Shown piece after piece: positions 33,679-46,829 of a stretch of 64,000 nucleotides of DNA. Below the pieces are notes generated by a model. It was not told the DNA's origin. It worked only from the letters and a program-made list of their open reading frames with translations, and did not search any database. Within the stretch, counting starts at the first letter, position 1. The number at the start of each line of letters is the position of its first letter. The translations under genes and the position numbers were made by a program. Source of the DNA: Chrysemys picta bellii (Eukaryota > Chordata > Testudines > Emydidae); assembly GCF_011386835.1 (NCBI RefSeq), contig NC_088795.1, positions 117,321,434 through 117,385,433 of the forward strand, in the 5' to 3' direction.

Positions 33679-35773
33679 AGGGAGAACAGGATAGGATCTC
33701 ATCTGGCTCTGCCTGAGCCTAGAGGAGTGATTAGCACAGTCACCCAGGGCAGCCTGGGAAAGGAGGAGAAGTTGAGAACCAACAACCAGTTATGGGTTCC
33801 TGGTTCTCGCCCCAGCCCAGTTAGAGCTGCCATCCCCCAGCTAGCGATAGATAGAATATGATACACTCTTGCGACTCTCATTTCTTGCTTCTGACATGTC
33901 CTTCTGCACCAGGGCTTGCTGAGAGGAAGGCATAGTAGCCAGCAATACAGCCAGCTGGATGCCTACTGGGGACTCTGCCATGCTGGGGTACCCCTAGCAA
34001 CAGACTTATGGGTGGCATCTGCTTATTTTGTGCTATCTGTGGTCTCTTGGCCCTTTTGAAATAATATGTCTAGGCCTCAGGCCTGAGGGAAAGAATATTA
34101 AAGTATGCATTAGAGCCACTGTATTAGAGTCTGTGGAAATTACAAGGACACTACCAGTGGCGATAAACAGAACTGCCCCCTGACTATTACACTGCAGTAT
34201 TTTGTTTCCCTAAACCAGTCTGTTTCCATAGAGTTATTAGGGGGAGATAACTCATTTTAATGGCAGTTAGCCAAACAATCCAAATCTATTGATTCAGCAA
34301 GAGGAACATTAATCCACACCACACCATTTAGAGTGAAGTTGTAGCAAGTAAAGAGATTGTGAGTCCAATCTTGCTCCTACCAGAGTCAATGGGCAGGACA
34401 CCCTTTTACTTTCATGGCAGCAGGATCAGGCCCAGGGTAAAAACAACACCACCACCTTACTCCATATATCTATGTGCCTTCAAGCATGTCTGCTTACTTC
34501 ATTTCATAATGTGTGTTTATGATCACTAGTACTGCAGAGCCCAAACATTTATGGAAAAGCCAGCTGGACTCTATTCTGCCTCATACATCATTAACAAATG
34601 TGTCAGCCGTGTCTCTGATTGCAGAGCCTTTCTTATTGGCAAAGGGATCAGAGGCCAACCCTGCATCCCTTAAAATCAATGGGAGTTTTGAAAGTCACTT
34701 CAATGAAATCAAAATCAAGCCCAGAAAGGCAAGGGCTTGGTTCTCTTCTCAGATCTCAAGCTAAGTTTACAATGCTCATAGTTAGAAAATCATCATGTGG
34801 AACCGGACTTTACACAATGCTCAGCACCTTCAACTCTCATTGGAATCAGTTGGAGTGGAACACACCCAGCATTTGTCAGGATTGGTCCTGTGCCAAGATT
34901 TTCAAAAGTGACCATTGCTATTGGCTGCCTTGGCGCTGAACTTTGGAGCACTTTAAAGGGACCTGATTTTCAGAAGAAGCTGAGCACCTGCCCTCTGAAA
35001 ACAGGGCCCCTTTAAAGTACCTAAAATTGAATGTCCCGAATAGAGGCACCCAAAATCACCAGTCTATTATTATTGTTTATTCTATTATGAATTGCAAACA
35101 AACCGGATCTGTTGTGGAAGCCACTGAGAGAAAATAAACCTGAAATGCTGCAGCATCACTCTTACAGTCCTTTCTTCTGACTGCAACTGTAAACTGCCTG
35201 CAGTAATGAAAGATAATGACTAAGTTAGAATGAAAGGGGAATATTTATTATTAAGGCTAATAAAGATCCAATAAGAATATCTTAAATCTCTGTCCCTCTC
35301 TTTCTTAAATCAGGCATTTGAAAGTTGGTTTATCTACATCTTGCAAATCCTAATCCTCACAAACTAAACTTTAGAACTGAATAAGGAATGCAGGTAGAAT
35401 GCATTTCTCGTCTGAAGTCGAAGGGCAAGAGCATGTCTTTTCTGTTACAGAGTCATAGTGAAGACAAGTGCCACTTGATGAAAGAGTCACAGTTAATCCG
35501 TCTCAAGACTGGTGTCTCCATGTAACACCCAGGGGAACAGGAATAAAAAGAAGTGGTTTTCACTGTTGAGCTGCAGAGAATGCAGTGTAGGAAAATCCTT
35601 GTTGTACAGTATGCCGGATTGTTTCACTAATGTATTTTTTTTTCTGCACACTGAATGGAGGGCTTATATGCAGTCAAATTGGCTTTGAGGGGAAATATAA
35701 AGATGTAATGGTGTCAATGATCTGTCTCGCAGCACTGGTGGTGGTCAGCTGATAGCTCAGGTTAAATCACAGT

Positions 35774-35899
35774 AGGCCTGATCCTGGAACTATTTCTCAC
35801 ATGGGTAATCCTTACTCAGAGGAATCATTTTATTGACCTCAGTGTGACTGCTTTTGTGGATAAGGACAATTCTGATGCATAAGCGTTGCAGGATCTGGC
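35774..35899. repeat. Palindromic GATCCTGCAA-type MITE relic
   Basis: GGCCTGATCCTGGAAC at the left and GTTGCAGGATCTGGC at the right, with TATTGACCTCAGTG in the centre. Related copies at 34366-34436 and 49855-49912. Confidence 0.6.
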
Positions 35900-37644
35900 A
35901 TTATTATGGTAGCTTAATTGTGGCTAACTGTAGAAGACAATAATCTTTTCTTTTTCTTTCTTTCTTCTTGTAAATGAGCTAGAATTAAGCTATGTATTGC
36001 AGTTCAAAGCACCCTTGAATATTTTCAAGGGCAGATGATGGCAAAATAGGGTTCTGGGGTACGAGCTGTATATTAGGCAGGAACTTTTCCCCACTTGGCT
36101 TCTCCAGTGGTTTTTATACTGATTATTTTTTAGGACAGGACCAGAGCGTTTTCCACAATTCTGAAAATTATCATCACTTATTTATATAACAGCAGTGCCC
36201 AAAGGTCCCTATCAGAACGCAGGGCCCACTGTGCTAGGAACTGGTACCAGTGCATAGAGAGAGACAGGCCCAGATCCTTGAAGGTATTTAGGTGCCTAAC
36301 TCCTGGGCCCCAGTGTCTGCCCCCAAAGATTTTATCACTTTTTTTCTCTGTCATAACTCCTAGGAAGTTTTCTGCTGGTTTGCTGCACCAAACTTTTTTT
36401 TCTTCTTTTTTCCTTGCACTGGCTAGTTATTTAAGGCTCTTCAGAAGTAAGAGATGCTGATTTTTTGGTTGGTTTGTTTTTTAAAAAATTAACCACAGTG
36501 CCACATTTGGGTTGTATGTGAGGGGACAATAAAGAATTACATCAACTTTGCAAACATGTGTAAGAAACCAAACAACTTTCAGATTGCCCTTTTAACTCCA
36601 GAATCCTATTTTCTTGCAATACGCCATCTTGCTTTGTGAAGGGTCATCCTATCTAAAAATAGACCAATTTTGTCAAAGTCCTAGGCTAGAAGATGAAAGG
36701 TTTTTAAGATGCAATTCTTGGGGGCTAATTAGAGAGCATTTTGTCAGTGTACACTGCTAATCTGCTTAGTCTAGGCTCATAGTTAATGTGATAGGATTTC
36801 AAATCAGCTGTTACCAAGAGTATAAACTAACTTCATATAAAACTGATGGTGGTAATAAAAATGGAATCTTTTCAAAGCACATATGAAATGCTAAATTAAT
36901 GATCCAAAAAATGCATCAAACATTTGTCTTTAACTGAACCCCAGCAGAAACCATTTTGCTGTTAACTAACTAAAATATTATTTTCACATGAATATGATGT
37001 AAATAACTTTACTTGTACTAAATGTGCATGGAAGGACTGATTATTATAATGTAAGAATCAGAGTAGCTAAGCAATAGTAGGAATAAAGGTGTAGGGCATT
37101 CTGGCTAAGAGGAGATAAGATTTTGGAAATCTTCTTAGGATTTCTTTCTCAATCACTTTCCCTGCGTTTTGCATAATGGAGATGACTTAGGAATCCTACA
37201 GGCCATTTGTCCCTAAATGCTGGGGATGTCCCTATCCTCAGGGCCTAACTCAATGTTCTGTCCTATGATTTGCAAATCCCTGAAGACTGGCCACCTGAAG
37301 GAATTGTCTGCCTGATGACTGGTGAAATTTACGACCATCTGGATGAGAGCGTGTATATGTCAAGGACCTCCCCCACTAGGCCTGTTACATGTTCACATCC
37401 TGCCCTCTCTTCTCCAGACCTTCTTGTGAGTCTGCCCCTCCCCTGCCACACACTCACCCCCACAGTCTTCCACAGGGGGAAGAGAGGTAGAGAGGAAGAG
37501 GTAACCATTCTCTTCGCTGGAGAGAAGGAGAAGTGGGCAACCTCTTTCTCTAAGCTTTACATGTGCTGCGCACACACCCCAGATGCCAGGTAAGGTGTTG
37601 TCAACTGAGATGTTAGCCAATGAGGTAGCTGCCTCGAAGCAAAG

Positions 37645-37711
37645 CCCGTCTACATTAGGGCTTTGCACCCGTCAGCTACACCAATGGCTAAAATCTCAGT
37701 GTAGACAAGAC
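37645..37711. mobile_element. Harbinger-like MITE fragment
   Basis: GCCCGTCTACATTAGGGCTT and CTCAGTGTAGACAAGACCC form short, imperfect inverted ends, 35 bp left of the hAT MITE at 37746. Probably an internally deleted copy. Confidence 0.55.
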
Positions 37712-37745
37712 CCAAGACACTGCATGCCCTCAGCTTCCTGCCTGC

Positions 37746-37874
37746 TAGAGTGACCAGATGTCCCAATTTTATAGGGACAATCCTGATATTAGGGGCTTTT
37801 TCTTATATAGGCACCTATTGCCCGCCGACCCACCTCCTGTCCCAATTTTTCACACTTTCTATCTGGCTGCCCTA
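37746..37874. mobile_element. hAT-type MITE, ~129 bp, copy 3
   Basis: Ends TAGAGTGACC...CTGCCCTA. Internal ATTTTATAGGGACAATCCTG matches the other copies. Flanking octamers ctgcctgc and ctgcctcc match at 7 of 8. Confidence 0.88.
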
Positions 37875-40800
37875 CTGCCTCCCCATGACAGATGTTCCTA
37901 TTTTTCACTTTGTTTCCCCCTCCATAGAGTGACTGAGAAGAGGGTCTGAAGGAGAAAATTAAAGGAGGTGAATGGGGTGACTGTATAAAGGAGATAGGAG
38001 AAGAAGGTAGGGGCTTGGATGACTGGGGGTAAGAGAAGCAGTGGAGGCTCATTATGGTAAGCAGAGCCTGTCCTGTTGTGAGTCAGACAGTGTGTGATCA
38101 CAGCCTATTGCTGTGTATCTTTCTGTCAGTTTTCCCTGCCTACTTTGATATGTCACCAGCTATTGCCAGCCACACAATCAAAACACTCACATGCCCAGAT
38201 TCTCAAAGGTATTTAGTTGCCTAACTTGCACTGGAGTTGCTAGATTTCCTGGTGTCATTTCCAGTAACATAATCATCACTTACGTATAACTGGAAGTGTC
38301 TGATTCTTCTGACTGGACAGTGAGGAAATGCCCCTGATAGACGTGAGGATTTCAGCACTCCACATTGGGGTCCAACCGGTAATTGACCTGTACTTTGGAA
38401 GAAGAGCAGTAGAAAACTCTGGGATCTGTCATGGTGGCTTAGAGCAGAGAAAAATGCTACTGCTCCTCTTCTTAATTATAATACAATTGTTAAGGGATTC
38501 TAGTTCCTTTCTTTTTAAAACTTGCTATACTCGCTGGAGCAGATCCTCAACTGGTGTAAATTGGCATAACTCCATTCACACCAGTGGAGGATTTGCCCCC
38601 ATGTCTTATTTCAGTTTGTGCTGATTTCAGTTGTACTAAGTGCAGAGTGTTTGTTCCTTCTCTCCTCTTCCACATGATACCCACAAGCTTGTTATTATGA
38701 TTATATTAATATTTTGCATTTATAGGACCAGATCCTCAGTTGGTATCAATTGACTTCAGTGGACAAGGCCAATTTATACCAGCTTAAGGTCGGGCCTAAG
38801 GTGCCTTCTATCTGAGGGTCCCTCAGAGAGCTTTATAAATGATCATTGATTTGGCTGAACAAGTAGAATAACATATTTGATGAATTCTGAGTGATGCTGA
38901 AAGAAATTACTTTGATTTTTTCCCCCATTATTCACCCACATTATAGAGCTGGGCAAATAATTCAAAATATATTCTATGAATAATTTAGTTGTTTAATTTA
39001 ATTAAATGTTTTGAATGGTATATCTGAACGGTACCCCCAGCCACCACTTCATTATTTGCCTAACCCTAAAGGCCCCTGAGATAAGGAGATAAAATTATCA
39101 ACTTCTTACAGATGCGGAAACTGAAACACAGAGAAATTAAGTGATTTGCCTATTATCACACAAGAAGTCCATGACAGAGCTGAGTCCACGCCCTGATGCT
39201 TGTTAGCCGCAAGCAAGTTGCTATCAGAACACACTAATCAGGTTGTGCTTATTTATCTGATATTATGACATGCTTTGTGCAAGGGGTCTGAAAGTTCTGT
39301 CATCTTCCATTAGTACCAATTGTATTTGGTTAAGTTGTGAATATTTGGCTGGTAATTATCATGACTGTGCTATCTAGGGCTTGGACCAATATGTAAAATG
39401 ACAACAAAGTAAAAGCAAAAGTTATAAACTGTTGGTGTCTTCAAAGTAAAATGGTGCCAGAACGAGTTTTATATCTTTTTGAAGAAGAGGCTGCTTTTTC
39501 TTTTAGAGCAGCTGTGTGATTTTTTTTATTACTCTCCGCATGCACTGTAATCTCCTACAGGGCAAATTGCTTTATTTAACATGCCACAGAAAGCTACTGT
39601 TGCATCAGAGAGATGGAATGCCTCTCTTAAACTGTAATGCCAATAATTGCCTTTGGACTGCCACACAAAGAAAGTTTTGGTCTTCAAACTGTCTGGAAGG
39701 GTTTGTCTGTAATTGCTGTAATGTACAATCACTCCTAGAATGAAGAGAAAAATGACATATATTTAGAAAGTTCAATAAGAACAGTGCAAACAAGCAATGC
39801 TATTATCCAAGATGGTGTATGAGCCTCATGTTCTGAGGCTGAGCCTCAGAAAAAAATATTTTGCACATGGTAAGCAGTCATATTGTTAATATAAAAATAT
39901 AACAAAAGCTATTGGACTAGCCACAAGAACCCCCGTGAATGTTTTGTTAAACCTGCATGTATGTTTGGTTAAACAGATGTGTCTGAATTCATACCAGGAA
40001 ATCAGGCTGACATATTATTTATATGAATTCTTCTCTTCCAGTCTGATCCACAAAATAGGTATATTCTATTTCCACATGGGAAATCTCATTGACTACATCC
40101 TTCAAAGGGGCTTACAAGCCAAAATAATATGTGTCTTGTATGTTCCACAATTACTAATCCACTAGCAACCTTTTTGACTACAGCCATGCTCTCTGGGGAA
40201 TGCACTGGCCAAAATATAGTCTCTCAGCCCTAAGTCACTTCATTGTTTTCAGCACATGGGTCTGATCCCAGTGCCCATTAAAGTCAATTGCAATCTTTCC
40301 ACTGAGGTTGGTGGGCTTTGAACCAGGCCATCGATGTGTATGATTGTAATGAGGAAAGTGCATGATGAGATAAATATGTTATTGCTGTGAAACTCAGAAG
40401 AGTGTCCTAAAAAGATCAGGAAGAGATTAGACTGCTGTTCAACATGACTGGATTTATTTTCCTCTGGGGCTAGGTAACTATATCCCACTGAGGAATGTTT
40501 TAGAGGACCTACGCCATGCTGTCTGGAAGAGCAGGGAGCTGGATATAGAGTAAGGAGACAAGGAATTTCTGTGCAGACACCACTTTACCTCAAGGAAACT
40601 TTCCTTAGGATGGAACCCAGCCCCCAGACCCTTCAGTGGAGAAGGGCTTAGCCTTCTTAAGTAAAAAAATGACTGGAAATGAGGAGTTTCTAATTCCCGA
40701 TAAGGTTCATTCTTGAGTAGGAAAGAATTGAGCTCTTGGTTTTAATCACTTCAGATATTTGCATAGTATCTTTGTAGTATTTAGTTTGTCTTCTTCTGCT

Positions 40801-41483
40801 TCTTTCACATCTGAGGTCATCATGATCCTCGGTGATATCACAATCATCTTCACAATAACAAGCTGTGGTGGCACAAATGGGATTCGATCTTCAAGCAAGA
40901 AATAACTAACAGGAGCAAATGAATTCCAAAGCAATTAACATCCTGTTTTCTTGTACATGTTCCTAGTACAAAAAGCAAAGAGAAGGAAAGTTTTCCTGGC
41001 AATGTCAGCAGATATGAGTTCTATCTATATGCCACCTTCTGAAATGGAGAAGGTTTAACCAGTTTGGTGATCTTAAGTTACAGCTGATCTTGGCTTAAAA
41101 GCATATGCAATTCAAACTGCTTCAGATGTGTAGTAAATAGGGACCTGTCTTGCTAAATAAGGTTTTGCTGATCTTTTAGCTAAATCAGAGAGTCATATGC
41201 AAAATATAAAACTTAAGGACATGTGGCTTTTCCATTGGACTTGGGATCTATAGATCAATAAATGGATTAAACTGATCCAATTGTGTAGTTTTTAGAATCT
41301 GCAACATATATAATACAGTGTTTATAATACTTTCACTGTACTATTCAATTATTATCTGAGTATAAGTATCATTTACTACTCTATGCTTCATTGTTTCAGA
41401 ACATTATCTATAGAAAACATGCAACTGAAAATACATATATACAAAATAGGTCAGGTATACTATATTAGTGAGCTATATGTATT
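37875..41483. other. Intergenic, nothing coding
   Basis: Apart from relics near 38193 (TTCTCAAAGGTATTTAGTTG) and 38540-38800, sequence is AT-rich and unassigned. 39060-39195 (GGAAACTGAAACACAGAGAAATT) matches a common amniote relic type also visible at 53905-54050. Confidence 0.5.
38540..38600. repeat. Palindromic GTGTAAAT-type MITE relic (pair with 38725-38800)
   Basis: CAGATCCTCAACTGGTGTAA then ACACCAGTGGAGGATTTGCC; a second copy (CCAGATCCTCAGTTGGTATC) follows at 38725-38800. Confidence 0.6.
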
Positions 41484-41496
41484 TTAATTCAAACAG

Positions 41497-41707
41497 CAAC
41501 AGAGGGTCCTGTGGCACCTTTAAGACTAACAGAAGTATTGGAGCATAAGCTTTTGTGGGTGAATGCCCACTTCATCAGACGCATCTGATGAAGTGGGCAT
41601 TCACCCACAAAAGCTTATGCTCCAATACTTCTGTTAGTCTTAAAGGTGCCACAGAACCCTCTGTTGCTTTTTACAGATTCAGACTAACACGGCTACCCCT
41701 CTGATAC
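41497..41707. mobile_element. Snap-back retroposon, 83-bp arms, 4-nt loop, perfect 13-bp TSD
   Basis: Left arm 41497-41579 and right arm 41584-41666 are reverse complements over 83 bp with one mismatch (41508), around a 4-nt spacer (cgca). The 3' tail beyond the right arm carries the family end CAGACTAACACGGCTACC. The target duplication ttaattcaaacag is perfect (41484-41496 and 41708-41720). The near-identity of the arms suggests that the inverted copy formed during insertion. Same family as the element at 2379. Confidence 0.9.
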
Positions 41708-42748
41708 TTAATTCAAACAGTTATAACTAGAATATAAGCGCTGCAGAATTTATCTAGCTATTCCTTTGATCACTTTGAGTTGAGGTTGCTAGACTGCATA
41801 GCTCATCAAGGCAAACCATAAAAAGCAAGGAAATAAGCAATTAGGCAATTCAGCACTCCAGCTACACTCCACTCACCAGTTCCCCCTTCCTAACCTCAAC
41901 TATCTCCCGTTCCACCAACTGCAGCCCACGTATCTCCACCCTCATTCCGAACAATGAGTGGGTGCCCTTGAGCTCTGCCTGTGTTCATTGGTAACATGTT
42001 CATGTGTTTTGATGACTGGTGTAGGGTTACCATGGCTTTCATAAATTACAGTGGCAGCATTGTAATGCTGTATGTGGTTTTGTAGGGGTATGTGTGAGCA
42101 AGGTATGGTGGTTGTGAGATATATTTTGTTTCACACTTCTGAAAACCTATGTGAATGGGTCATCTGTGTTGATAGGGACTGTTCTAAAACTGAGCTTTGG
42201 GTTTTATTGTAGAAATTTCAGAACTGAAAGCTGCATATGTGTTCTATGTATGGCCAGAGTCTAAGACTGTCCATAGGGATGGAGGCTTGGGGGACGTCAG
42301 TGAGGGACTGGGGATGTGTTCAGATGCAGGCTGCTGAGGCCGCAGTGTCAGGATTTATGCTGCATCACAGAGACACTGGGATCAATGCACAACCTTAATC
42401 CCTACCACCCCACCCACCCCCTCTTCTTTAGCAAAAACCTCTCTCCCTGCCCCACAAACCCAAACACACATCTATGTTAATCCCCATGCTCTATCTACCC
42501 ACAGTCCTGCTCACACCTCATGACTGCCAAGCCTCACTCCCTCTCCTGTCCCATCTCCTCATTCATTCCTCCAAATCCTGCTCCTCAACCCACATTCCCC
42601 ACCTGCATCCAGCGTCCCATCTTTCTCCAGATCACATCTTCACCTGTCCAGTCTGCTTCTCTGGTTCAGCAGGGGGACATGAGAACACAGCTGATGAACC
42701 AGGGTCCAGAAAATTGGAAGTAACTGACAGATCTGAGCAGTTCCAGCA

Positions 42749-42835
42749 GGGCCAGATACTCAGCTGGGGTAAATCAGCATTGTTCTACTGACATCAATAA
42801 AGCTAGGCTGATTTACACCTGCTCAGGATCTGGCT
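42749..42835. repeat. Palindromic GTGTAAAT-type MITE relic
   Basis: GGGCCAGATACTCAGCTGGG at the left against CCTGCTCAGGATCTGGCT at the right, with internal GTAAATCAGC/GCTGATTTAC arms. The best-preserved copy of this family here. Confidence 0.7.
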
Positions 42836-44136
42836 GTATTTTTTATTTAAAATTTTCAACAATGGCCTATGCCTGAGATGTAAAGTGTATGTGGGAGGGA
42901 GGGGGTAGTTTGGAACTCCTGGAGACTATGGTTTTTGTTGGTTTTGTTGTTTGTTTTTAAGTTTGAGAAACCTAAAGAAGTGGAGCAGAACTGGGAAGAT
43001 ACAATTTCAAAAATGAAGCATTTTAAAATGTGTTCTATGCAAAAGTCAACAAATATTTTGCTGGGGGAAAATATTGGACAGCAAGTTCACTTGTCCCTTA
43101 AAAAGTGATTGTACCAAATTTGGAGAGTAAATTACAACTGTAAAACATGAAACAATGGCTTTTTAGTTTGTTTAAGCAGAAGTCTCAACACAGCCTGAAT
43201 TATGGAGTCACTCCTGACACCTTCATAATATCATTTCTTGGCCATAGTTATGTTTAACTTGCATTACTGCTATGCCTCTATTTCTCACATGCTAATTCCT
43301 GCTGTGTTTATGATTATCTGTATTGTATCAGCTGCAGAATTGCCAAGGAAACTTATTCTGGACTGGCTAACTAGAATGAGTCACAAAGTAGACACAAAAA
43401 TGCTCAAATAGACACAATACCGTAGAGATCTCTGTGTTATTTGTTTAGTGCCCTGTGCCAGAAACACAGGTTCCCAATCCTGAGGGGTTGCCTTCTGTGA
43501 TCCGCTGCTGAACACCTTCAGTTCCTAGTAGAATCAGTGCACACGCTGTCATGCTTCCTCTTTAGGAGTCTAATGTGCAAATACCTTGCAAGACTGGGCC
43601 CTACTCTTGGAAATCTCGCTCCCAGCCAGACCCACAAATATTTACCAGATTCAGGAAAATCCAAGAGTCCTGGTGGCAGTTCCACAGCTCTGATCAGGCA
43701 GTCTGCTCAGCTGAAATCTACATGGTAAACAAAGGAATCTTCCAAAACGTGGTTCCCCGTCTGCTCTTTTGTGTCAGGATCCCACAGTTGACACCATGCC
43801 TTATTTGGAATGCACATCAAATCACCTGGAGACTCAACATCAATGGTAGTTATGCGCATGCATGAATCACAGAGCGAATAGACCTTTAAACCAGCTGGGT
43901 GCATGGTTAAAAAAAAGGGCATAGGAATATAAATCTAAATGAATATGTTAGTTCTGCTCTTTGAAGTTATATCATTCCCCCTCTCTAGCCTTTCTTTCCT
44001 CCCTTTTCTTAATTGTATCCATTTTCCTTGAATAGAATGGATTTTAAAACCCTCCCACTGTTGCCAGCAGCTTTATTGTAGAATATCCAGTACTTGAAGA
44101 ATGTATCATACAATCTGAGACCATCTATAATATGGA

Positions 44137-44208
44137 GGACCAGATCCCTGGCTGGTGTAAATTGGGGTGGAGGTTTCACTGACTAGCAGCAGCTGAGGAT
44201 TTGGTCCT
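44137..44208. repeat. Palindromic GTGTAAAT-type MITE relic
   Basis: GGACCAGATCCCTGGCTGGT at the left and CAGCTGAGGATTTGGTCC at the right. Confidence 0.6.
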
Positions 44209-46720
44209 CTAATGTTTTAAGGGAATACGCCAGTTATTTTGTATTGTAATTTCTGATAAATTCAGGAGCAAGTATTCATTCCATAAAAAGATCTCCTGTT
44301 GAATGAGTGTTGCCCTCTTCAAGATCAAACATACAAGGTGCTGAGCACCCTCAACTCTCATTGATCTTTGCTCCAGTTCCGCTTTCTCACTGAAAGTCCA
44401 TGGAAGTTTTGCCATTGACATGAATGGGAGCAAGATCACTCACCTCTGCAGCACCTCCTGCTGGTCATCCAGGAAATTAGCTCACCAGCCTCCAGAGCAC
44501 CCCCTGCCGGCTGGTGTCTCGCCTGTCACTGGCCCCCGTGTCCCTCCTGGACCCTGGTGCCCCTTTTCCTAGGGGTTCTGCCCCAGCAGTACCCCTACAG
44601 CTGTCTGGGTCTCCCCTTCCCGGGGAACCCCCAGCCCTCTACCCCCACCTCGCCTCAGTCTATGGTTACTGCCAGTCATCAACTAGCCCCGTTCCCTGGG
44701 GCAGACTGCAGCGTATAAGCCATTCATCATAGGCAAGGGGGGGTTGGACCTGCTGCCCTTGCCTATCCTAGGCTACCCTTCTGTAGCCCCAATACCTGTC
44801 CTGGCCTTTATCAAGGCCTGCAGCCTGGGGGTTCTCCAGGCTGGAGCTCCTCAGCTCCTCTAGCCTTTCCCCAGCCCTGCTCCACTCTAGGTACCTTTCT
44901 CAGCTCCCAGACAGCCAGGCCTTTCTCCCTCAAGAGCTAGAGGGAGAGTCCTCCTCAGCTCCTGGCTTCCTTTGCCTTTAAAAGGCCAGTGTTTCCCCAC
45001 TCAGCCAAGGCTTGCTACTTTCCCCAGCAGCAGCCCTCCCGCAGCCTCAGCCCCCTCCCAGGGCTGGTTTCAAGCCCTTCAGAGCAGGAGCGGGTGACCA
45101 CCCCGCTACAAGGCCCTTTAAAGGGAGGTGAAGGTATTCAGCATCTCAGACAAGGAGCTCAGCACCTTACAAGGATTGGGCCCTAACAGAGAGCCAACTT
45201 GACCTCTGCCACACAGGAGGGTGAAGGGGACAGAATTCTCTGGCTGGGTCCCCTTTGTGGGATTTGCATCCATGCAGAATGAACTGTGAGACCGGTCTAT
45301 AGATCCATATGAATCCCCTGGGGGGGCCAGAGCCATCTCCTCAGAGGCTCTGTTCTCTTGCATTCTCGCTGTCCTATCAGCAGGCCCTCTTCCCCATCCT
45401 TCTTCCAGGCAGTGTGGCTGCTCCAACAACCTCCCTTAAAGGGAGATTCCCACCAGGAGGGGGCCTCCATGGAAAAAGTAGCACAGCCTCAGCACACCTT
45501 TTCAAGGTAAGCCCCATGAGCCACAGGGGTCAATCAGCTCTCTCCCAACAAGGGGCTACCCTCTCTCAGCCCCACCAAATATCCAGTCCCCACCTTTTCC
45601 CACTAGATCCTGACCCCAATGGAGTCCTCTGTGAGGTTCTAGGAAACATGAATGGTGCCACAAAGGTAGCTGATTCTATCCTTCTCCTATGTAGGAGGGG
45701 TGAGTTTCATGTATCAAGGGTCAGCTGTGATCATTTGTCTTGGGGGTGAATAAGATGAGCAGAATTTGGCCTTAAAGGTCAGACAATGAGAAAGTGAGTG
45801 CCTTCTTACTGAACTGTATCCTTTTCTTGGGGAGGAGGGGCGTTGCTGAGTTTGTTACAGTAATCACTGCAAAGCTTGAAGGGCAAGTGAACTGGATCAG
45901 CTTTGGTTAAGTCTTTGTTATCCCTAGATGATAAATTCATTTTCTTTTTATCTTATCTATTTAAAATGCTTGGTAAGGATAAGTTACAGTGACTCACCGC
46001 CACCTCTGGAATAGTTAGCCCTGTTGCTGAGAGACAAGCAAAGTTTGCAAGCTGGAATAAACGTACATGTCCATGTGAATACAGTTGGATAATAACAGAA
46101 ATGCAATTTGGATTTTTGAAATCAGTATAGATATGATTACAATCTATTCAACATATTTGATTTTGATAAGGGGAGCATGCAAATTATCTAGACATATTAA
46201 AGGGAAAAACTGCAATATATAATTAAATATAGGGTATAAAACTGATTATACCTTGAATTAACATAACCTTTTGAGTAGATTACAGGATATTCCATGACTC
46301 CCAACTGTTAATGTTGAGTCTAGTTCAGAGCTCTACAAGAGAGAAACATTCGGAGATCTTGTGTGAGTGATGGTACTCTCTGTGACATTTTCAGACAAAT
46401 CGGTGAAGTAAATGCAACTGCACATTCAACACAGAGTGTACACCCTCCACAGAGCCTTCCCAGGTGGGAGGGGGGGGGAGTTTTCTTGGCTGCACAAGGG
46501 AAAGGGGAAGATCCTCAGTGGGGAATAGTCTTGTCATAGCTCCAGACCTGTTTTTTCCCATGCAGTACCATGCTTTACCAGCTCACATCAGGTGGTCTGG
46601 CCCTTATTGAGGACTCCAGGCACTGATCTGAGCAATAGGCAGTATTGCAAACACAGTTCCTGGTGTAAACTACAAGTGGAGAGAAGACAGGAGGAGAAGA
46701 AGCTGTCTATGTTAATCAGT

Positions 46721-46829
46721 GTGTATACAATGTTGTTGTAGCCATGTCAGTCCCAGGATATTAGAGAGACAAACTTGTCTTTGTCACCAACAGATGTTTT
46801 GGTCTAATAAAAGACGTTACCTCATCCAC
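46721..46829. mobile_element. Short snap-back retroposon with 14-bp TSD
   Basis: The left half is an inverted 3' end (TTGTTGTAGCCATG...ATATTAGAGAGACAA). It joins directly to the forward segment CACCAACAGATGTTTTGGTC...CCTCATCCACC. Flanks ctatgttaatcagt at 46707-46720 and 46830-46843 are identical, so the 109-bp composite inserted as one unit. Confidence 0.85.

Larger units (their letters stand above)
33679..37745. other. Intergenic, relic MITEs only
   Basis: Relic palindromes near 34366, 34880-35050 (GACCTGATTTTCAGAAGAAG), 35774 and 36268. The rest is AT-rich. No gene supported. Confidence 0.55.
41721..46706. other. Intergenic, with a C-rich repeat-like block
   Basis: 44440-45190 is C/T-rich (CTGGCCCCCGTGTCCCTCCT, CTACAAGGCCCTTTAAAGGG) and resembles a GC-rich interspersed repeat in turtles; class not established. 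The remainder is unassigned AT-rich DNA. Confidence 0.45.

Noticed and set aside
44440..45190. CpG-island promoter of a second gene
   Set aside because: The block is C/T-rich rather than CpG-rich and reads like an interspersed repeat; no exon follows.
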